NCBI GenBank assembly: GCA_034766995.1
Contig: CM068323.1
Coordinates: 19,897,112 to 19,961,111 of the forward strand
Direction of reading: 5' to 3'
Source of the DNA: Acanthacorydalis orientalis
Taxonomy: Eukaryota; Arthropoda; Insecta; Megaloptera; Corydalidae
DNA length: 64,000 bases
Made by a program: the position numbers and the translations under genes. Positions 1 to 14,148 of this stretch are shown here, piece by piece; positions within the stretch are counted from its first letter, which is position 1, and every line of letters begins with the position of its first letter. A model generated the notes under the pieces. It saw only the letters and a program-made list of their open reading frames with translations. It made no database searches and was not told where the DNA came from.

Positions 1-150
1 CATGAAAATTTATTACATTTCCCGTCATCAATAATATATATTTTTGCGAAATGTTAGCGTCCATTTGATGGCACTCTTGACAGCCATCATTCCATTTTCA
101 TAGATGCGTAACACAGGAAACGTAATACATTATTATCTATTTATGACGTA

Positions 151-206
<56 letters not shown>

Positions 207-853
207 GTCTCACATAATGTTTATACTAACATGTTTCATTTTCATCATATTTCCATAATTTTATTATCACTCATTATACATTATAAAAGGCACTTTTTAT
301 ATTGTTAGATATTTGATAAAAATAATAACAAAATCAAATTCGTGTTTGATATAAATTATTACAGCCAATGTTATCGTATGTTATTATTGTTAGCTGAAGA
401 ATTAAAGTAATTCATATTTTTCATTTTTAAACAGAAATTATTTTAATATTCATAATTAGGTATGTTTTTATAATGCCTTAAATACAGATTATAAAAAACT
501 AAATTACTATTACCCAGTCATTTTTTTTATTTTGTAAAATCTAGAAACATTGTCATGGTCTACCGAAAATATTTAATAAATTATACATCGAATTCATCGA
601 ACTTGCAAATTCATGATTTTTGCACGAAAATCATGATCGTATTGTTCTGTCTATCGATTATCTATTTATAGAATTTTCTATATATTTTTTTGTCTTGCGT
701 GTAGAGTTTCGTTTTACTTAGTCCAGAAAAATGTTGAAGCGTACACAATATACAGGTGAAAACCGATCAATTTGCGCATTCGTGTTTTAAAGTGGAAACG
801 GTTTTATTCTATTACTGATTTGTTTCTTTTTGTCATGTTACTCGATATTAATT

Positions 854-892
<39 letters not shown>

Positions 893-1071
893 TGAATGAA
901 AAATAATTAAAATATATATTATTGATTTATAAATAAAAAAAAACGTACTATTATATATTTGAACATTCAAACATTTTATTAAAATTGTGCCAATCAAAGT
1001 TTCCGCATTAACTTTCATACGATATGATACAAAAAAACGTATTTATGAGAAGAATACAAATATTGTATATA

Positions 1072-1107
<36 letters not shown>

Positions 1108-1745
1108 AAAATCAGAAATTTTAAACTAGATACAACACACAAATTTAGTAAAAAGTAATGTGAAGATATTGAAAAGTTTGTTTAAAATCATCATCGTGTA
1201 TTCTGCTATTTCAAAGCTGGCGTTATCTCGTGGTCGCGTTAAAATACACATCACGATTATTTGGTTGGTTAACGACTCTATTGCATGATCTGGTATTCAT
1301 TCAACATTCGACTATCGAAAAAGGGATCGCAGCAAATCGACTACATTAAAAAAAGCTACTAACTCAAACCGTTACAACTGTTTTACATTTAACGACAACC
1401 GATAATAAAGCGACAAAACATCTTCAAATCCATAATATTTCCAGTATATGAATATGTATATATATATATATATAAATTTATATATGTGAAAATATGAGTC
1501 ACTCTTGTTAAATATTAAACGTGACAGAATATAGATTGTTTTGTTAAATAATTGAATTATAAAATAAAGAAGATAAATATGAACATGTTTTCAAATAATA
1601 ATGCAAAACAAAGCTGTCACTCACAAATGACAGAAAACTTATTATCTTTTAATAAATAAATACTTAATGGAATATGTTTAATGACACGAAACATATTGTA
1701 CACTGACAAACAGAATATTTAAAGAAGAAGCTGATGATCAAACTC

Positions 1746-1798
<53 letters not shown>

Positions 1799-2182
1799 CA
1801 GTGTAAATAAGTGGTGAAAATATCACCTATATATTATCTCGATGAATGAAAAGAAAATATTTGGATAAAAATTGAAAAATGTCTTATTATTATAAAACAA
1901 TCATATAATAAATATTCAAATGTATTTATTCATTTTCGGAAAAGGTTTTACTTTCAAAAAGTGACGGCTTGCCAATATGAATCAATGTCTTTTAATAATG
2001 TCAATCATTCGTTAAATAAAAATTATAACACGGAAAAGAAATGCGATATGCTTATAATTTAATTTCTGTACGTTTCTCGTTTATAACGTGAAATGTAATA
2101 ATAAGTTTTTACATATTATGATTTTCTATTCGCTGACAAATAAATTAAATTCAAGAATTAATCGAAATTTACTTTACTTATT

Positions 2183-2246
<64 letters not shown>

Positions 2247-2578
2247 ATATATATCTTTAAGATTCACATTTCTGTACATTTTTCACTGTTTATAAAATAT
2301 AATTCAGTGACATGAATACATTAAAATATTTTTTTGAAATAAATGGTATAATATAACAAACCGTACAATTATAAAAATATTGATATAAAATGAATTACTG
2401 TTTTGAAAAGCGGTTCCTTATATTAAAGTTTATATAAGGAACATTATACAGATAAAAAAAATATTAAGAGTAAGTTGTAAAAAGAAATATATAAAAAAGT
2501 CATAAAGGCCATTAATATTAAGACCATAATTATAATGAAGTTTCGAAAAATGTGAATAGTCATATAAATGAAACAATT

Positions 2579-2614
<36 letters not shown>

Positions 2615-2729
2615 ATTTTTATCTTAATTGCAAAAATATTTTTCTATACATTTTTTTAATAGAATTTTAATATAACTGTTTCTTCAGTCATTTACGAATG
2701 AGTACATAAGGTTTATATTTTTTTATCCC

Positions 2730-2770
<41 letters not shown>

Positions 2771-3466
2771 TTAAATATGGATAGATATAGCCAGTATGCT
2801 ACATTCTATAATATTACACTCACTTATTAATACCAAGTAAAAGCAATTTATCAAATAGCAATTAGTGACATAATATTCATTTTCCGAACGTATCATAGAC
2901 TCTCGAAGAATGTTAATTAAGCTCGGAGAAAACATCATTTATATGTCATCTTTTGAAAATTTCGTAGTTATAATATTATTGAAATTATAATGTTTATTTT
3001 GTTTGTAGTTTCATATTTTCGTGCAAACTGTATTAAAAATAAATAAATTGATACTCGATTGAATATTGAAAACAAGTTGGCTCAATTTTTATATTTATAT
3101 ATATATGTATATAATATCGCATTATTATTTTTAATAAATATACTGTATATTTATTATGATCTCATTTCATTATTAAAGGATGCCCATTTAGTGAAAAGTA
3201 AGATATTTTAAAATTAACCTGTCTGAATTTTGGTTCTCGATGAAAATATGTATAATTAATGTGTTGTTTTTAAAATGTAAGATATGTATTACATACTGTA
3301 CATTGTTTTAATTATAATTATTAAACAAATGTTTTAAAACAGCATAATTAATAATAATATATGAATACAGTATGTGTAGGAGTAACTATTGATTTTCATA
3401 CATTATTCTCCGGTGTGTACTATATTTATTTGCAAAAATAATTTATCATTGTATTGAGTATTTCCT

Positions 3467-3521
<55 letters not shown>

Positions 3522-3775
3522 CATACATAGAGGTGTATGTAAAAAGTAATTGAACATTGCGGTATACTAGTCGATTAATATTGGAACGACCCAGCAATAT
3601 GAATTTACTAATAGTGGTATCTAATTAAGTGTACATGTAATAATAATTTAGTTATAGATGTACGAGTGAAATATATATTAGTGGTACAAAATATGAAACT
3701 ATATAGGCCATTAAACGTACATTACCGATTCGAAACTGTCATATTTGTGTATAGAAGGCATGTGTCTAGTACTGT
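1..3775. other. AT-rich gene-free stretch with TA arrays
   Basis: No supportable gene. TA arrays lie at 153-204, 856-885, 1074-1104, 1455-1472, 1749-1796, 2186-2235, 2581-2611, 2733-2769 and 3470-3517, the last followed by (CATA)3. The frame at 2088-2315 is partly array translation. Confidence 0.7.
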
Positions 3776-4215
3776 GACAACAGCAATTGAAATGGGGACG
3801 TCACGTTGTTAAAAAGCGCTCGAGCAGTTTCACGCGCTATGGAGCGTGCAGTATCCTGCCGATTTATTGCCTGTCCGACAGGCAGCAGCTCCACACCAAA
3901 CTAATAACGCGATAGCATAATTAATTTACTATTCCGTGACAGCGCGTGCTTGTGAGGCGAGAATGGCATTTTGATGAATCTCGAGCATTTTTCTCATCCT
4001 CGCGGTAATGTTGCACATTTTTTACCGATTATCTTAGACTCTCTCGCACTCCGGTCCGAGGTTTCCGGTGTTCCCGACGCGCGTTACACTTTTAATTATG
4101 TCGGACGCCGAGGTGATAATTAATGTTTCGCTTATCAAATATTAATTATTGCAATTGGCGTTGTCGTTCGACCGAATACTAGTTGCCACAATGTAATTAA
4201 TCGATGCATTCTGTT
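3776..4215. promoter_or_regulatory. CpG island with clustered TAATTA homeodomain-type cores
   Basis: Composition rises well above the flanks with many CG dinucleotides. Five TAATTA cores start at 3918, 4093, 4117, 4143 and 4194. A 17-nt perfect inverted repeat is at 3868-3884. No open frame continues through it. Clustered TAATTA cores are typical of insect developmental enhancers; the function is inferred. Confidence 0.4.
3868..3884. repeat. Perfect inverted repeat TGCCTGTC-C-GACAGGCA
   Basis: Eight-base arms flank a single central C in the GC-richer part of the island. It could bind a dimeric factor or be chance. Confidence 0.8.
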
Positions 4216-7110
4216 TTGCAGGCACAACTAGTTGACGAGTTAATATATTTTTTATTTTCCACTCGAATTGATATTTTATATTTAGCTCGTGAGTTCGGTA
4301 GTTTTTTATTTTCTGAAAATAATCACCGGTTTCATTTTTGTATAATCTCATTTCAAGTATACAGGTTAATTTTCATATTTGTGTTTTAATGATATCTCAC
4401 AACATATTATCTAATATAATCTCTCTTTTATCATAAAATGAAAATAGATTTACTTTTTATATATAAATAATGAATATTTTTCTAATATTAAATTTTATAA
4501 TGAAAACGATTAATCACTACGATACATAAGCAAAAAAGATTATTTAACGCCAATACATTCTACTGGTGTATGACAGTAGTGTGTAGGATTCTAATATTTT
4601 TAAATCTCATAATATTGAACATGTATATAGAAAAAGTATTCTTTTTATTTTGAATCGATATTTTAATTGCAATAGTTTAAGTTCAATATTAAAAATGTTG
4701 TATATGTTGTATATACGTTTAATGAAAAAATATAGCATCAAGATATCATTTCATGAATATTAAGCACAAGAGAAACTTAATAAAAAATAATTATTTTATT
4801 CTTCTTAGATATTGATAATTATAAAGCTCTTATTTAAAGGATGCATATTAAAAAAGCTGTAAGTGTGTATTTAGTTATTAATAAGCACGCAAGACATTCA
4901 TTTTCTATGTATTTTAAATATTTTTTTTTCTTATAGTATTTTTCAATTACTATTGATTTTTAATGTTTTAAGTGTTACTAATACATATTTTTAATAATTC
5001 TTTCATTACAAAATACTGTTTTATAAATTGTATAATATCATATTTATTTCTCTCATTACTTTTTTTAAAGTGCTCATTTATATCTAGCATCAAAATTAAT
5101 TCCGATTAAAAATTCTATCTTTATTAAAACTTGTAATTAATTATTTGACAATCATTTCGTTCTATTTTATCAAGTAATTTCGTATTATCTAGTAATATTT
5201 AAATAAGATTAATTTGTTTAATTCTTAAATCCTTGCAATTTATTTCAACTTACCAAACATTGAACACTGCTTTGTTGTTTGAATACCTACTCGTTGAAAA
5301 TGGTTATTCCATTATGTTTCTAGTTGCAGTCATTTATTTAATAGCTGCACTTTACACCTCTGTCTCACATTATGGTGCGTTTTCGAACCTTCTTGGTTAA
5401 TTTAATTCTTCTCGACGCCCTCACTTTGCCTTTGTCTAGTGCTTGTGGAAAACTGGTGTGGTTTCATGTCACTACTGTGTAGATTCACATTCGTCTCCCT
5501 AAACTATTATAAATTATAGTTTTCATTTCACTGTTTAAATAAACATTCCTCCAACTAATGTTAACAACACCTGATACTCTCTTGTGAGAAACATTTGTCT
5601 GTTTATAATCTTTAATTTACATTTCGATTAAAACACAATTAAAATATGAATACGAACGTGGAGTTATGCTAGTGTTCTTTAATTATTAACATTTGATATT
5701 TTTATTTTTTACTTATTTCTTTAATTGATCAAATTATTAAAATCTCTTTATTTTATAATATTTACTAAATCATGTTAAAATATTTTTTCCAACAGATAAA
5801 CGTTTAATGCTTTAATCAATTATTGTATTTTTATTTGTTCTTAACTATATATTTAGTTTTACATTTCGTTCTCCGAATAATAAGTTAACCTTTTTAAAAA
5901 TCTACTATATTTTGATATTTATTTAGGCACGCAAGCTTTCACGCTGAAAATTAGATTAAATAAAAGGGAAGATAAATATTTTGTTTGCTTTAGAATTCAG
6001 TTTGTTTGAAATATATAATTTATTTTGGTTTCAAAGTCTGTGATAACATCTAATTCTCAAATATTATTAAAGTATAATTATTAGATTATATTATTTATCG
6101 ATTTTGTAAATTATTATTATACTAAAACTTTTTTCATCCGGCCTATTGTATTAATTATATTTAAAATATTCACTTTTTTATCAAAAGACATTTGTAACAA
6201 ACTAGAATTCGAATATGATAAATTTGAATTAATTTAAATAGATTATATATATATATAGTTGTATTTTAACAAATGTCTCAAATTTTATTTAAATAGTCTG
6301 TTAGTTCTATATGAAGGTTAGATTTAACTTTTGATTTTATCTATCATTATTTAGAAAATTTGAACTTTATTTAATTTTATTAAAATTGTAATAAAGTTAT
6401 TATGAAATATTCTTTTTAAATATCAATTTATACATACACTATTCGAATTGTATAAGATTTAAATAATTCTATCCAAAAAGATATTCGTCTCTTTTCATGT
6501 CAGCTGTTATAAACTGTTTTGATAAATATTTTATAAACATGAAGCAGTGCAGTTTGACAAAGCCCATAATTATTAACGGTTTAATCATGCAAACTGTGTT
6601 CGGATTTGAACATGACATTTTTGACACATTTTGAAATTGTGCGTCAGCTTTGTTAATAATGCAATTTTAATGATCAATAATAGTACTTTGATTTAAATTC
6701 TCTAGTGATCATATATATGTAATTCTTAATATACGTATTAAAAAAATGATCATTCATAACGTTGCGCGAATTAAAAATAAATCAAATTGTTAGAAAAAGT
6801 AAACAAATATTTTTAGTCAGTAAATTCATTTCAGTTTTTATAACACGAACAATAAATTCAATATTATTAATTGTACTTTGAAAAAATTCAAACAGGAACT
6901 TACTATGCACTCAATTATATATAAAATATAAACATCATTTTTATTTCCGTGATATTTATTCATTAAGTCTTCAATTGTATTTTTTATGTTGTCGTTTAAA
7001 TACTTCGGGTCCAATTAATGAAAGATTTTTGTGAATTTAATAAAAGGATTAACTTTTCTGTTACTATTGTTTCTTTCTTCTGTTTCTTGCTTATCATTTT
7101 TCAATAATTT

Positions 7111-7147
<37 letters not shown>

Positions 7148-7680
7148 TATACACATGTGCGTGTGTATGTTGATGTAGTAGAAAACATACAAAATCAAAA
7201 CCTTAATTAGTGATTATGTTCCAATGAGATATACATTTATTTTTGTTCATGCAAATATAAATTATTTGCCCTTTCCAATTAATTGAATAAAAATCATTTA
7301 TTTATTTTATATTAAACGCTAGACCTTATTTATTTTAACATATAATATTCCAGTATTTTTATAAATATCTTTATATTAACTTCAATGTAACTATGGTACT
7401 TTAGTCGAGTTAACCTTTTCACTAAACAGTGGTTTTCGTAAGTAATAAACACTTTTTATCAATACAGTTGATTTAGTATATAAACACACGCACACATATA
7501 TATATATATATATACATATATGTATATATATATATATATATATATCATAGCATATTTATCTATCAATATCCCCAAACAAATAAAATACTCTTCAAAAAAA
7601 TAAAAAAAATTGTATACAAATATCATATTTTATTCACAACAGTGATTTATGTAGCAATAATTCCCACTAAAATATTTATT
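4216..7680. other. AT-rich gene-free stretch
   Basis: No gene seen. A slight rise in GC at 5270-5490 carries no open frame. TA arrays lie at 7115-7144 and, interrupted, at 7485-7545. This stretch has noticeably fewer arrays than the rest. Confidence 0.65.
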
Positions 7681-8240
7681 ACGAATATTTTTACGACATA
7701 ACGACCTTTGTATCCGACCCAAGCAAGAAGCAAGAAGAAAGTCATCGTAACGAGGATGAGGAAAGAGCAGAGAAGAAGAAAGTTATGAACTTTTTACGAG
7801 CAAACCTTTGCCTTCATGGCGAGGAAGGAACTTGTGCTGGAATCTCCCGCTGTTGAAATGGACGCTTATCGCCGCGACGTCGACGACGCCTGTCGTACAC
7901 AGCAATAACTAATAAGCTTATGTAGCAACAACAGACGCTAACCCTGCGCTGTAATGTTTTACATCTCCATAAATCTGCATTACGTAATTATAGCCACCAG
8001 CCGAGCAACGAAACGCCAACCTGACCGACCGTCTTTTCGTGTAATGAACAAAATACATGGCAACAATGATATTGGTCGTAAAACTGTACATAAATTATGT
8101 ATTAAAAATTAGCAGTTGTGTATTCGCGCTTATTTTTTTCCTTTTCTCTTCGCTGTTTCGCTTTTGGTGAAAGTGAAACGATGCTCCCGTTTGTCGTCGA
8201 AGCGGACAGGAAAGACAACGAGCTGATGCTTTTCTTGTGT
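7681..8240. promoter_or_regulatory. CpG-rich island
   Basis: A purine-rich segment (AAGAAGAAAG type) is followed by a CpG-dense core with CGCGACGTCGACGACG near 7873. A TTACGTAATTA site, resembling bZIP (PAR/C-EBP) plus homeodomain motifs, starts at 7980. The minus-strand frame at 8095-8352 is unrecognised and probably chance. An enhancer or untranslated exon is possible. Confidence 0.35.
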
Positions 8241-8421
8241 TTGATTTTTTTTTACTAGACTTTTTAAGACACGATGATACCATACAGAAATAAATTACAA
8301 TATTTTTAAGGTGAAGACGCCCGTGCACTCCATCGGCTTTCATAAAAGTCAATATTCTGTCAAAAATGAAAGGAAAATTCGAATATATTTTCTTATATAT
8401 TGCTTAATAAAATATAATATA

Positions 8422-8460
<39 letters not shown>

Positions 8461-8567
8461 ACAAAAACCATATATTATATTTACCTTTTTACATAATATA
8501 CCGTGGTAAAAACATTCTACGGGTTTTTACCTTAAAATTTAGATAATAATATTTACTTTTGGTCCTT

Positions 8568-8627
<60 letters not shown>

Positions 8628-8635
8628 TTGTAATT

Positions 8636-8674
<39 letters not shown>

Positions 8675-10480
8675 TTGTAATTGGTATATTTCTCTTGTTT
8701 TATATCTACTGGTTTCATTTAAAAAATATACATTAAATATTAATTTTATAAAGATTTAACTAAAATACATTAACCGTTTGTAAATTTTAATTTTCTCTAA
8801 TATGCTAAAATTCATAAAAATATTTTTTGTTTTTATTCTTTGATTTAAACCATTTTATTGCTTTAATGAATATATATATATAAACTTTCTTGTCTAAATG
8901 AAAAATATACAAAGTTTAATAAATTATTAAAATATTATTAATATTTATTTCAAAATTCATGACTTCTATATAAATTACATTAGAACCGATTTTTGTGATT
9001 TAATAATTGTTTTTTTTTATGATATATTAAAAGATATAAATTAACTATGAAGAGAATACTCCAATTGTTTAGTCATGTTTCTTATCAATTTTATAATGAT
9101 GAAGTTTTTTTTGAATTTTGCATATGTTAGAAAAACTTAAAACTAACTTTATATAAAAACTGTAATTTACTTTGCATAATTCTAAATACAAACTACGTTC
9201 ATATTAAATACATATAACTATTTCATAATTAATTCAGAAAGCATAACAAAATATAGAATATTAACAAAACATCAAATTTAAATATTACTGGCCACAGATG
9301 GTACGTGTAGAGCTGAGTACTCTATGTAAATGCTTGTTATAAAATATAAATGTATACTAAGATCGGCGTTTATTAAAGCATTATAATTTTATTCCTACAT
9401 ATAAACAGAGTGATTTTGTACCAAAAAACTATGTGTTTGAAACTGATTTTTTTTTATTTTCTCAAAAGACGAATAAGCTCTTGTAATCATTATAAAAAAA
9501 GTAATTGTCAATTGTGCTTCATTTCAAAAAATATACTGATATATAATGTATTTATAGAGGTATAGTGGTACTTCGATCTTTTCTACAAAAGTAATAAGCT
9601 GGGAAGTATAATGTAATCAAATGAAAATAACGACTTACTCGTATAACTATATTCATAGTGTATTAAAATGTTTGAAAAATATTCAATAGATGATTTTCAT
9701 GGAAAAAATAAAGATACTCTTCAATAAGTCGAATGTAAATAGCGTCTATGATATTTAATTTGAATACTTGTTTTGGAAGTTCCATAATAAAATGATGATA
9801 GATTTTAACAAACTCGGTAACAACTTAATAAATCTTTCATTCTAATAAGAAAACTAGGACATGCTGGATATGAACGTTCGAAATGGATAAATGAAAATTG
9901 TAAGAAACTCAACACAATTCGGAAACGATGATATATTACGGAAATTTCTCTGAAAACTTTCCTTTTCGCAACCATTGGCGCGCGTAACGCTTTATAATTG
10001 TCAAGAAAATCATTTAATTTCCTTTCATCCGTGAAAACTGTCTCTTTTATAAACATTAGTCTCACGACGAAATTAGTTGTGTATCTGATACAATACGCTC
10101 TTTTATTTATTTTCGCTACTCAGAAGAAACGAGATAATATCTTACATGTTTTTTTTATATTTATGTATAGAATCGAAAAGTTACTATTTTTTTATGATTG
10201 AAAACAAAAATAATATCATATAGAATAATAAATATTACTCGTTGATTATAAAAAAATAACATTTGAATTAATATATAAAACTCGATGACAGTTTTGATTT
10301 AATCATCTGTTATATACTTTTCTTAAAACAAACCACAATAGAGATGTTTTCATGTACATAACGTTACATGCTTTCTTAATTAAGTCGTGTACACTAGTCA
10401 ACCATCATTAATTTGAGTAGTTCCGTTTTACAATTACATGAAACGTTAGTACCGAAATACATAACGGGCGGCAAGTAAGC
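8241..10480. other. AT-rich gene-free stretch
   Basis: TA arrays lie at 8424-8457, 8573-8621 and 8638-8669. No gene seen. Frames near 9805-10201 are short, overlap on opposite strands and are unrecognised. Confidence 0.65.
8573..8687. repeat. Two-copy duplication of a TA array plus unique tail
   Basis: TACCTTTTTGTAATTGGTAT occurs at 8621-8640 and again at 8668-8687 (period 47), each preceded by a TA array. Identical copies indicate a recent local duplication. Confidence 0.85.
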
Positions 10481-10690
10481 AAAATGTTAATAAATTGGCG
10501 TTATTACAACAATGTAAATATATTCTGCAACAAGAACGCGATGCATCAATATGACAGCTTGACGGACGTCCGAGCTTTGTTGGTCGGCACGCTACGTCAA
10601 GTGGCTATTTTCAATGACATTGGAGTGGTTCCGGCATGAATCTTTGGAAAGCATGCCACACGTTGATTTAGACAACGAGATACATATTTT
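10481..10690. promoter_or_regulatory. Small CpG-containing island with inverted repeat
   Basis: A less AT-rich patch includes a 7-bp inverted repeat CTTGACG/CGTCAAG (10558-10564 and 10595-10601) around the palindrome GGACGTCC. A further GGCATG/CATGCC pair lies downstream. No open frame; regulatory role inferred. Confidence 0.3.
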
Positions 10691-11111
10691 ATTTAATGTA
10701 ATATATTAACGTTATTATAAATGCATAATTATATAGGTTTATATGTTTATTTGTTATGATAAATCATTCGTTTTCAATCGTATTTTCATACTTGAGAAAT
10801 TTAAATAGATTTAACACAGATATTATTTTTCTACAATCGATTTTTTCCTTAGTATATCTCTATATCATCGACAATATATTATATTTCTAGTTTTTATAGA
10901 CTAATTCTTTCTCCTGTCTTTATTATTTATTAAATAAGAGATTAATAACTAAACTGAAAATAAGATATTTAGATTTGTAATCTTGTCGACATCTAATTTA
11001 AAAAAATGATTGATATCAAATAACAATAAATATTATTGAACAAATAATACAATCGATCTATTGATAATAAATAAAAACATACATTATGGTTTTCCATATC
11101 ATATCGTTTAG

Positions 11112-11168
<57 letters not shown>

Positions 11169-12360
11169 GACTTATCTTTAGCCAAATACATTTTTTTAAT
11201 TTAAGAGAATTTATAAAAAAAAAGTGTTCAGAATTGTAACTGTAAAAATCAAATATAAGGAATACATTATTTTCTTCAAAAACAAATATTAAATAATATA
11301 TTTAATCTCCTTATTATTACTAATTCTAATCGCTATGCTAAATACGTGATTAAAGAAGAAAATTAGTTTTTATCTAAATTTTTCCCATCTGTTATTTCAA
11401 AGCACGATTAATATTTTTTATATAAATCTCAATAAATATAATTGCAATTAAAATTATTATATCAAATGAAATCAAAAAAAGAAGAAGTGAGTTAATGTTG
11501 TTTGAAAAAATGCGATTAGAAATATAAGAAGTAATAAAAAATTGTAAAGAAGAATAAACTCAAAGTTTTAATTAACAATTTAAGGAGGGTTGTAAATACT
11601 TTAATGATGATAAATTCGGTTAGGAGTCATACTGGAAATGTTAAGAAGCTCAAGGGGGACAAAAGCATGTTGAGAGTTTATTTTTTAATGGAAAATTTAT
11701 AGGAGACTATAAACATTTTAATGATAATAAATGATATAAATTTATATACAGAGCAGGTTAATAAAAGCTCAGTTGAACTTTGTTCGGAATTAATGATTTA
11801 AAAAAGGTTGTCATGATGAATGATATACAGTTAAGTTATAAAAAAATTAAAAATTAGCTAATTTTAAACGAAAAATCTGTTTATTTTGACAGATAAAATA
11901 AAGAAAGATACCTAATTAATTGAATTTGATTAAAAAAAATGTTTAATATATCTGATATAAGGGAGTAATATTATTTTTAATGTTTTTAAATTTATTATCT
12001 TAAAATTTCAATAACTTTTTATATTCATTCAATTTATTTCTGAATAATTTTTGACCTTTATTAGATTTTACATGATTGAACAACAGATTAAATATTTAAA
12101 ATATTTTTAATATGTTTCTTGAAAAACATGATAATAACTTCTCAAAATATTATTTCTCATAAAAAATGAATCAGACAAATATATTTACATTTATGAGAAA
12201 ATTATTCTAAAAAAATAAATCATATTTAATATTTGAACTGATTACATACAAACAAAAAGAAATGTTTGCAAATGTGTGTTATCTGTTCGTTATAAATTTA
12301 TATACAGTACAGTTTATGCCTATTATAATCTTCTAAATTTGAAATCCACTTTTCAAACAT
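10691..12360. other. AT-rich gene-free stretch
   Basis: Contains the TA array at 11116-11165 and the degenerate repeat at 11460-11870. No gene seen. Confidence 0.65.
11460..11870. repeat. Degenerate tandem repeat, unit about 105-118 bp
   Basis: GGAGGGTTGTAAATACTTTA at 11584 recurs as GGAGACTATAAACATTTTAA at 11702 (spacing 118). A weaker third copy is near 11805. A linked motif AAGCTCA recurs at 11646 and 11765, with a related ACTCAAAG near 11558. Copies are clearly diverged, so this is an old local duplication. It is not simple sequence and has no coding capacity. Confidence 0.6.
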
Positions 12361-12645
12361 CAATTTAACTCTCTCCGACCAGACAGAAGTCAATTTTAAA
12401 GCTGCACACGAACATTGACATTGTGCTTATTTATATTTCTATAAATTCTATCAAGATTTACGGGGCAGACGTCGCGTGACTCGTTACAATCGAAGTGGCC
12501 GGCACTGACATAAGACATAACAAAGATGGAGACGGATATCAAACACTGATTTACGTAGCGCCCGTTCAACTCCTAACTTTCAAGTCTGTAACGACAACGA
12601 CGACGACACTCACCCCTTATATTGTTTTACCGCCAGCCATCTGAA
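12361..12645. promoter_or_regulatory. CpG-rich island
   Basis: GC-richer DNA with CAGACGTCGCGTGACTCG near 12466 and an (ACG)n-like run AACGACGACGACAC near 12596. No sustained open frame. The frame starting at 12650 runs into a TA array. Regulatory or untranslated-exon role inferred only. Confidence 0.35.
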
Positions 12646-12796
12646 CTTAGTGACACGAGAACGAAACATAAAACAAGAATTATGGATTCACCTGATGTTG
12701 TCTAATATTTCTGAAGATATATATTCGCGTATAATAAATATGTGTATACTCATATGGCCTCATTTGTTATACAGACATACATATACATATGTATTT

Positions 12797-12845
<49 letters not shown>

Positions 12846-14104
12846 TATATTCGTAGAAGATGTCATATATAGATGCGCTTAACAGTTGATGATAAAAACG
12901 AAAACATTCCGAAAAAAACATGTTCGTTTGTTGTAACCATGTGTTATAAATGTATGAATTCGTGCTGGGTTGAACACATAGATGTAGTGAAACTTTCGTA
13001 ACAGGCAAAGATATTCGCGTTATCTTGATCTTCGAGCGGTGGATTTTTTTATTATTATTTGCATTTGAATGTAAACTATTTTCGTGCAAAACTATAACAA
13101 TAATAAATATTCGATGTACTATTTCTAAATAGGTTATTTTTATTTATAAATTTATGATTGACCCATAGAAGGAATTTGATACAATCAGAAGATCTATATA
13201 AGAAAATAGTTGTAAAAGTATTATTTTATTAATTATTTATCATTTGATTTTTCTAATTATAACACTTCTTCAACTTGACGATTTTTATAAAATTAAAGTT
13301 TAGTTTTTTTTCTTAAAAATACAGCTATTCTTTTTCGTGTGAAATGATTCAATTTTTACATAAATAAAATCCTTAATTATAAAAATTTAAATTGTGTTTA
13401 ATATTTTGATATATTTGTACCATTAATTGGTTATTTTAATTTCTGTCTGAACTATTTAATTGATGAACTATTTAACTCTAACGTATTTTCAAGTTTTTTT
13501 TTATCTCTTACTTGTTCACCGAACTTGTCACAACTTTTCACGTTCACTCAATACTTTAAGTTTACCTTCATATTTGTTATTTAATTATTTCATCATTTCT
13601 AGACGCCGTTTTCATTCTATACACTTTTATTTTATTTTTTAAAACTACTTGTTATCAATTCAACAGCATTATACTGATTTGTATCTTGAAAATTTACTCG
13701 GAAATATATTTTTGAAACATTTAATTAATATACTCTTACATAAAATAAATTATGTATATATATATATATATACATATGTATATATAACTGAATAATTTTA
13801 TCCAACCACAGTTGAATTAGCATAACAGCTGAACTGTAGAAACGGCATATTTGATAGCGAATTTTTTTCACAAAAAAAGGAACACCAAAACCATGTTAGT
13901 ATTTGCTATATATATAACATTGAAAATAACAAATTATATACAGCAAATAGATTAGATCATTTATCACGATTTAACTTTCTTTACACACGATTAGCATTGT
14001 GAAAAATTACGTTATGTTAGTAAAAAGAAAAATATTTAATACGTTTTAGTATATAAAAGATTTAAGATGTTTTGGCACACAACCTTTCACGTATGTTATG
14101 TACG

Positions 14105-14148
<44 letters not shown>

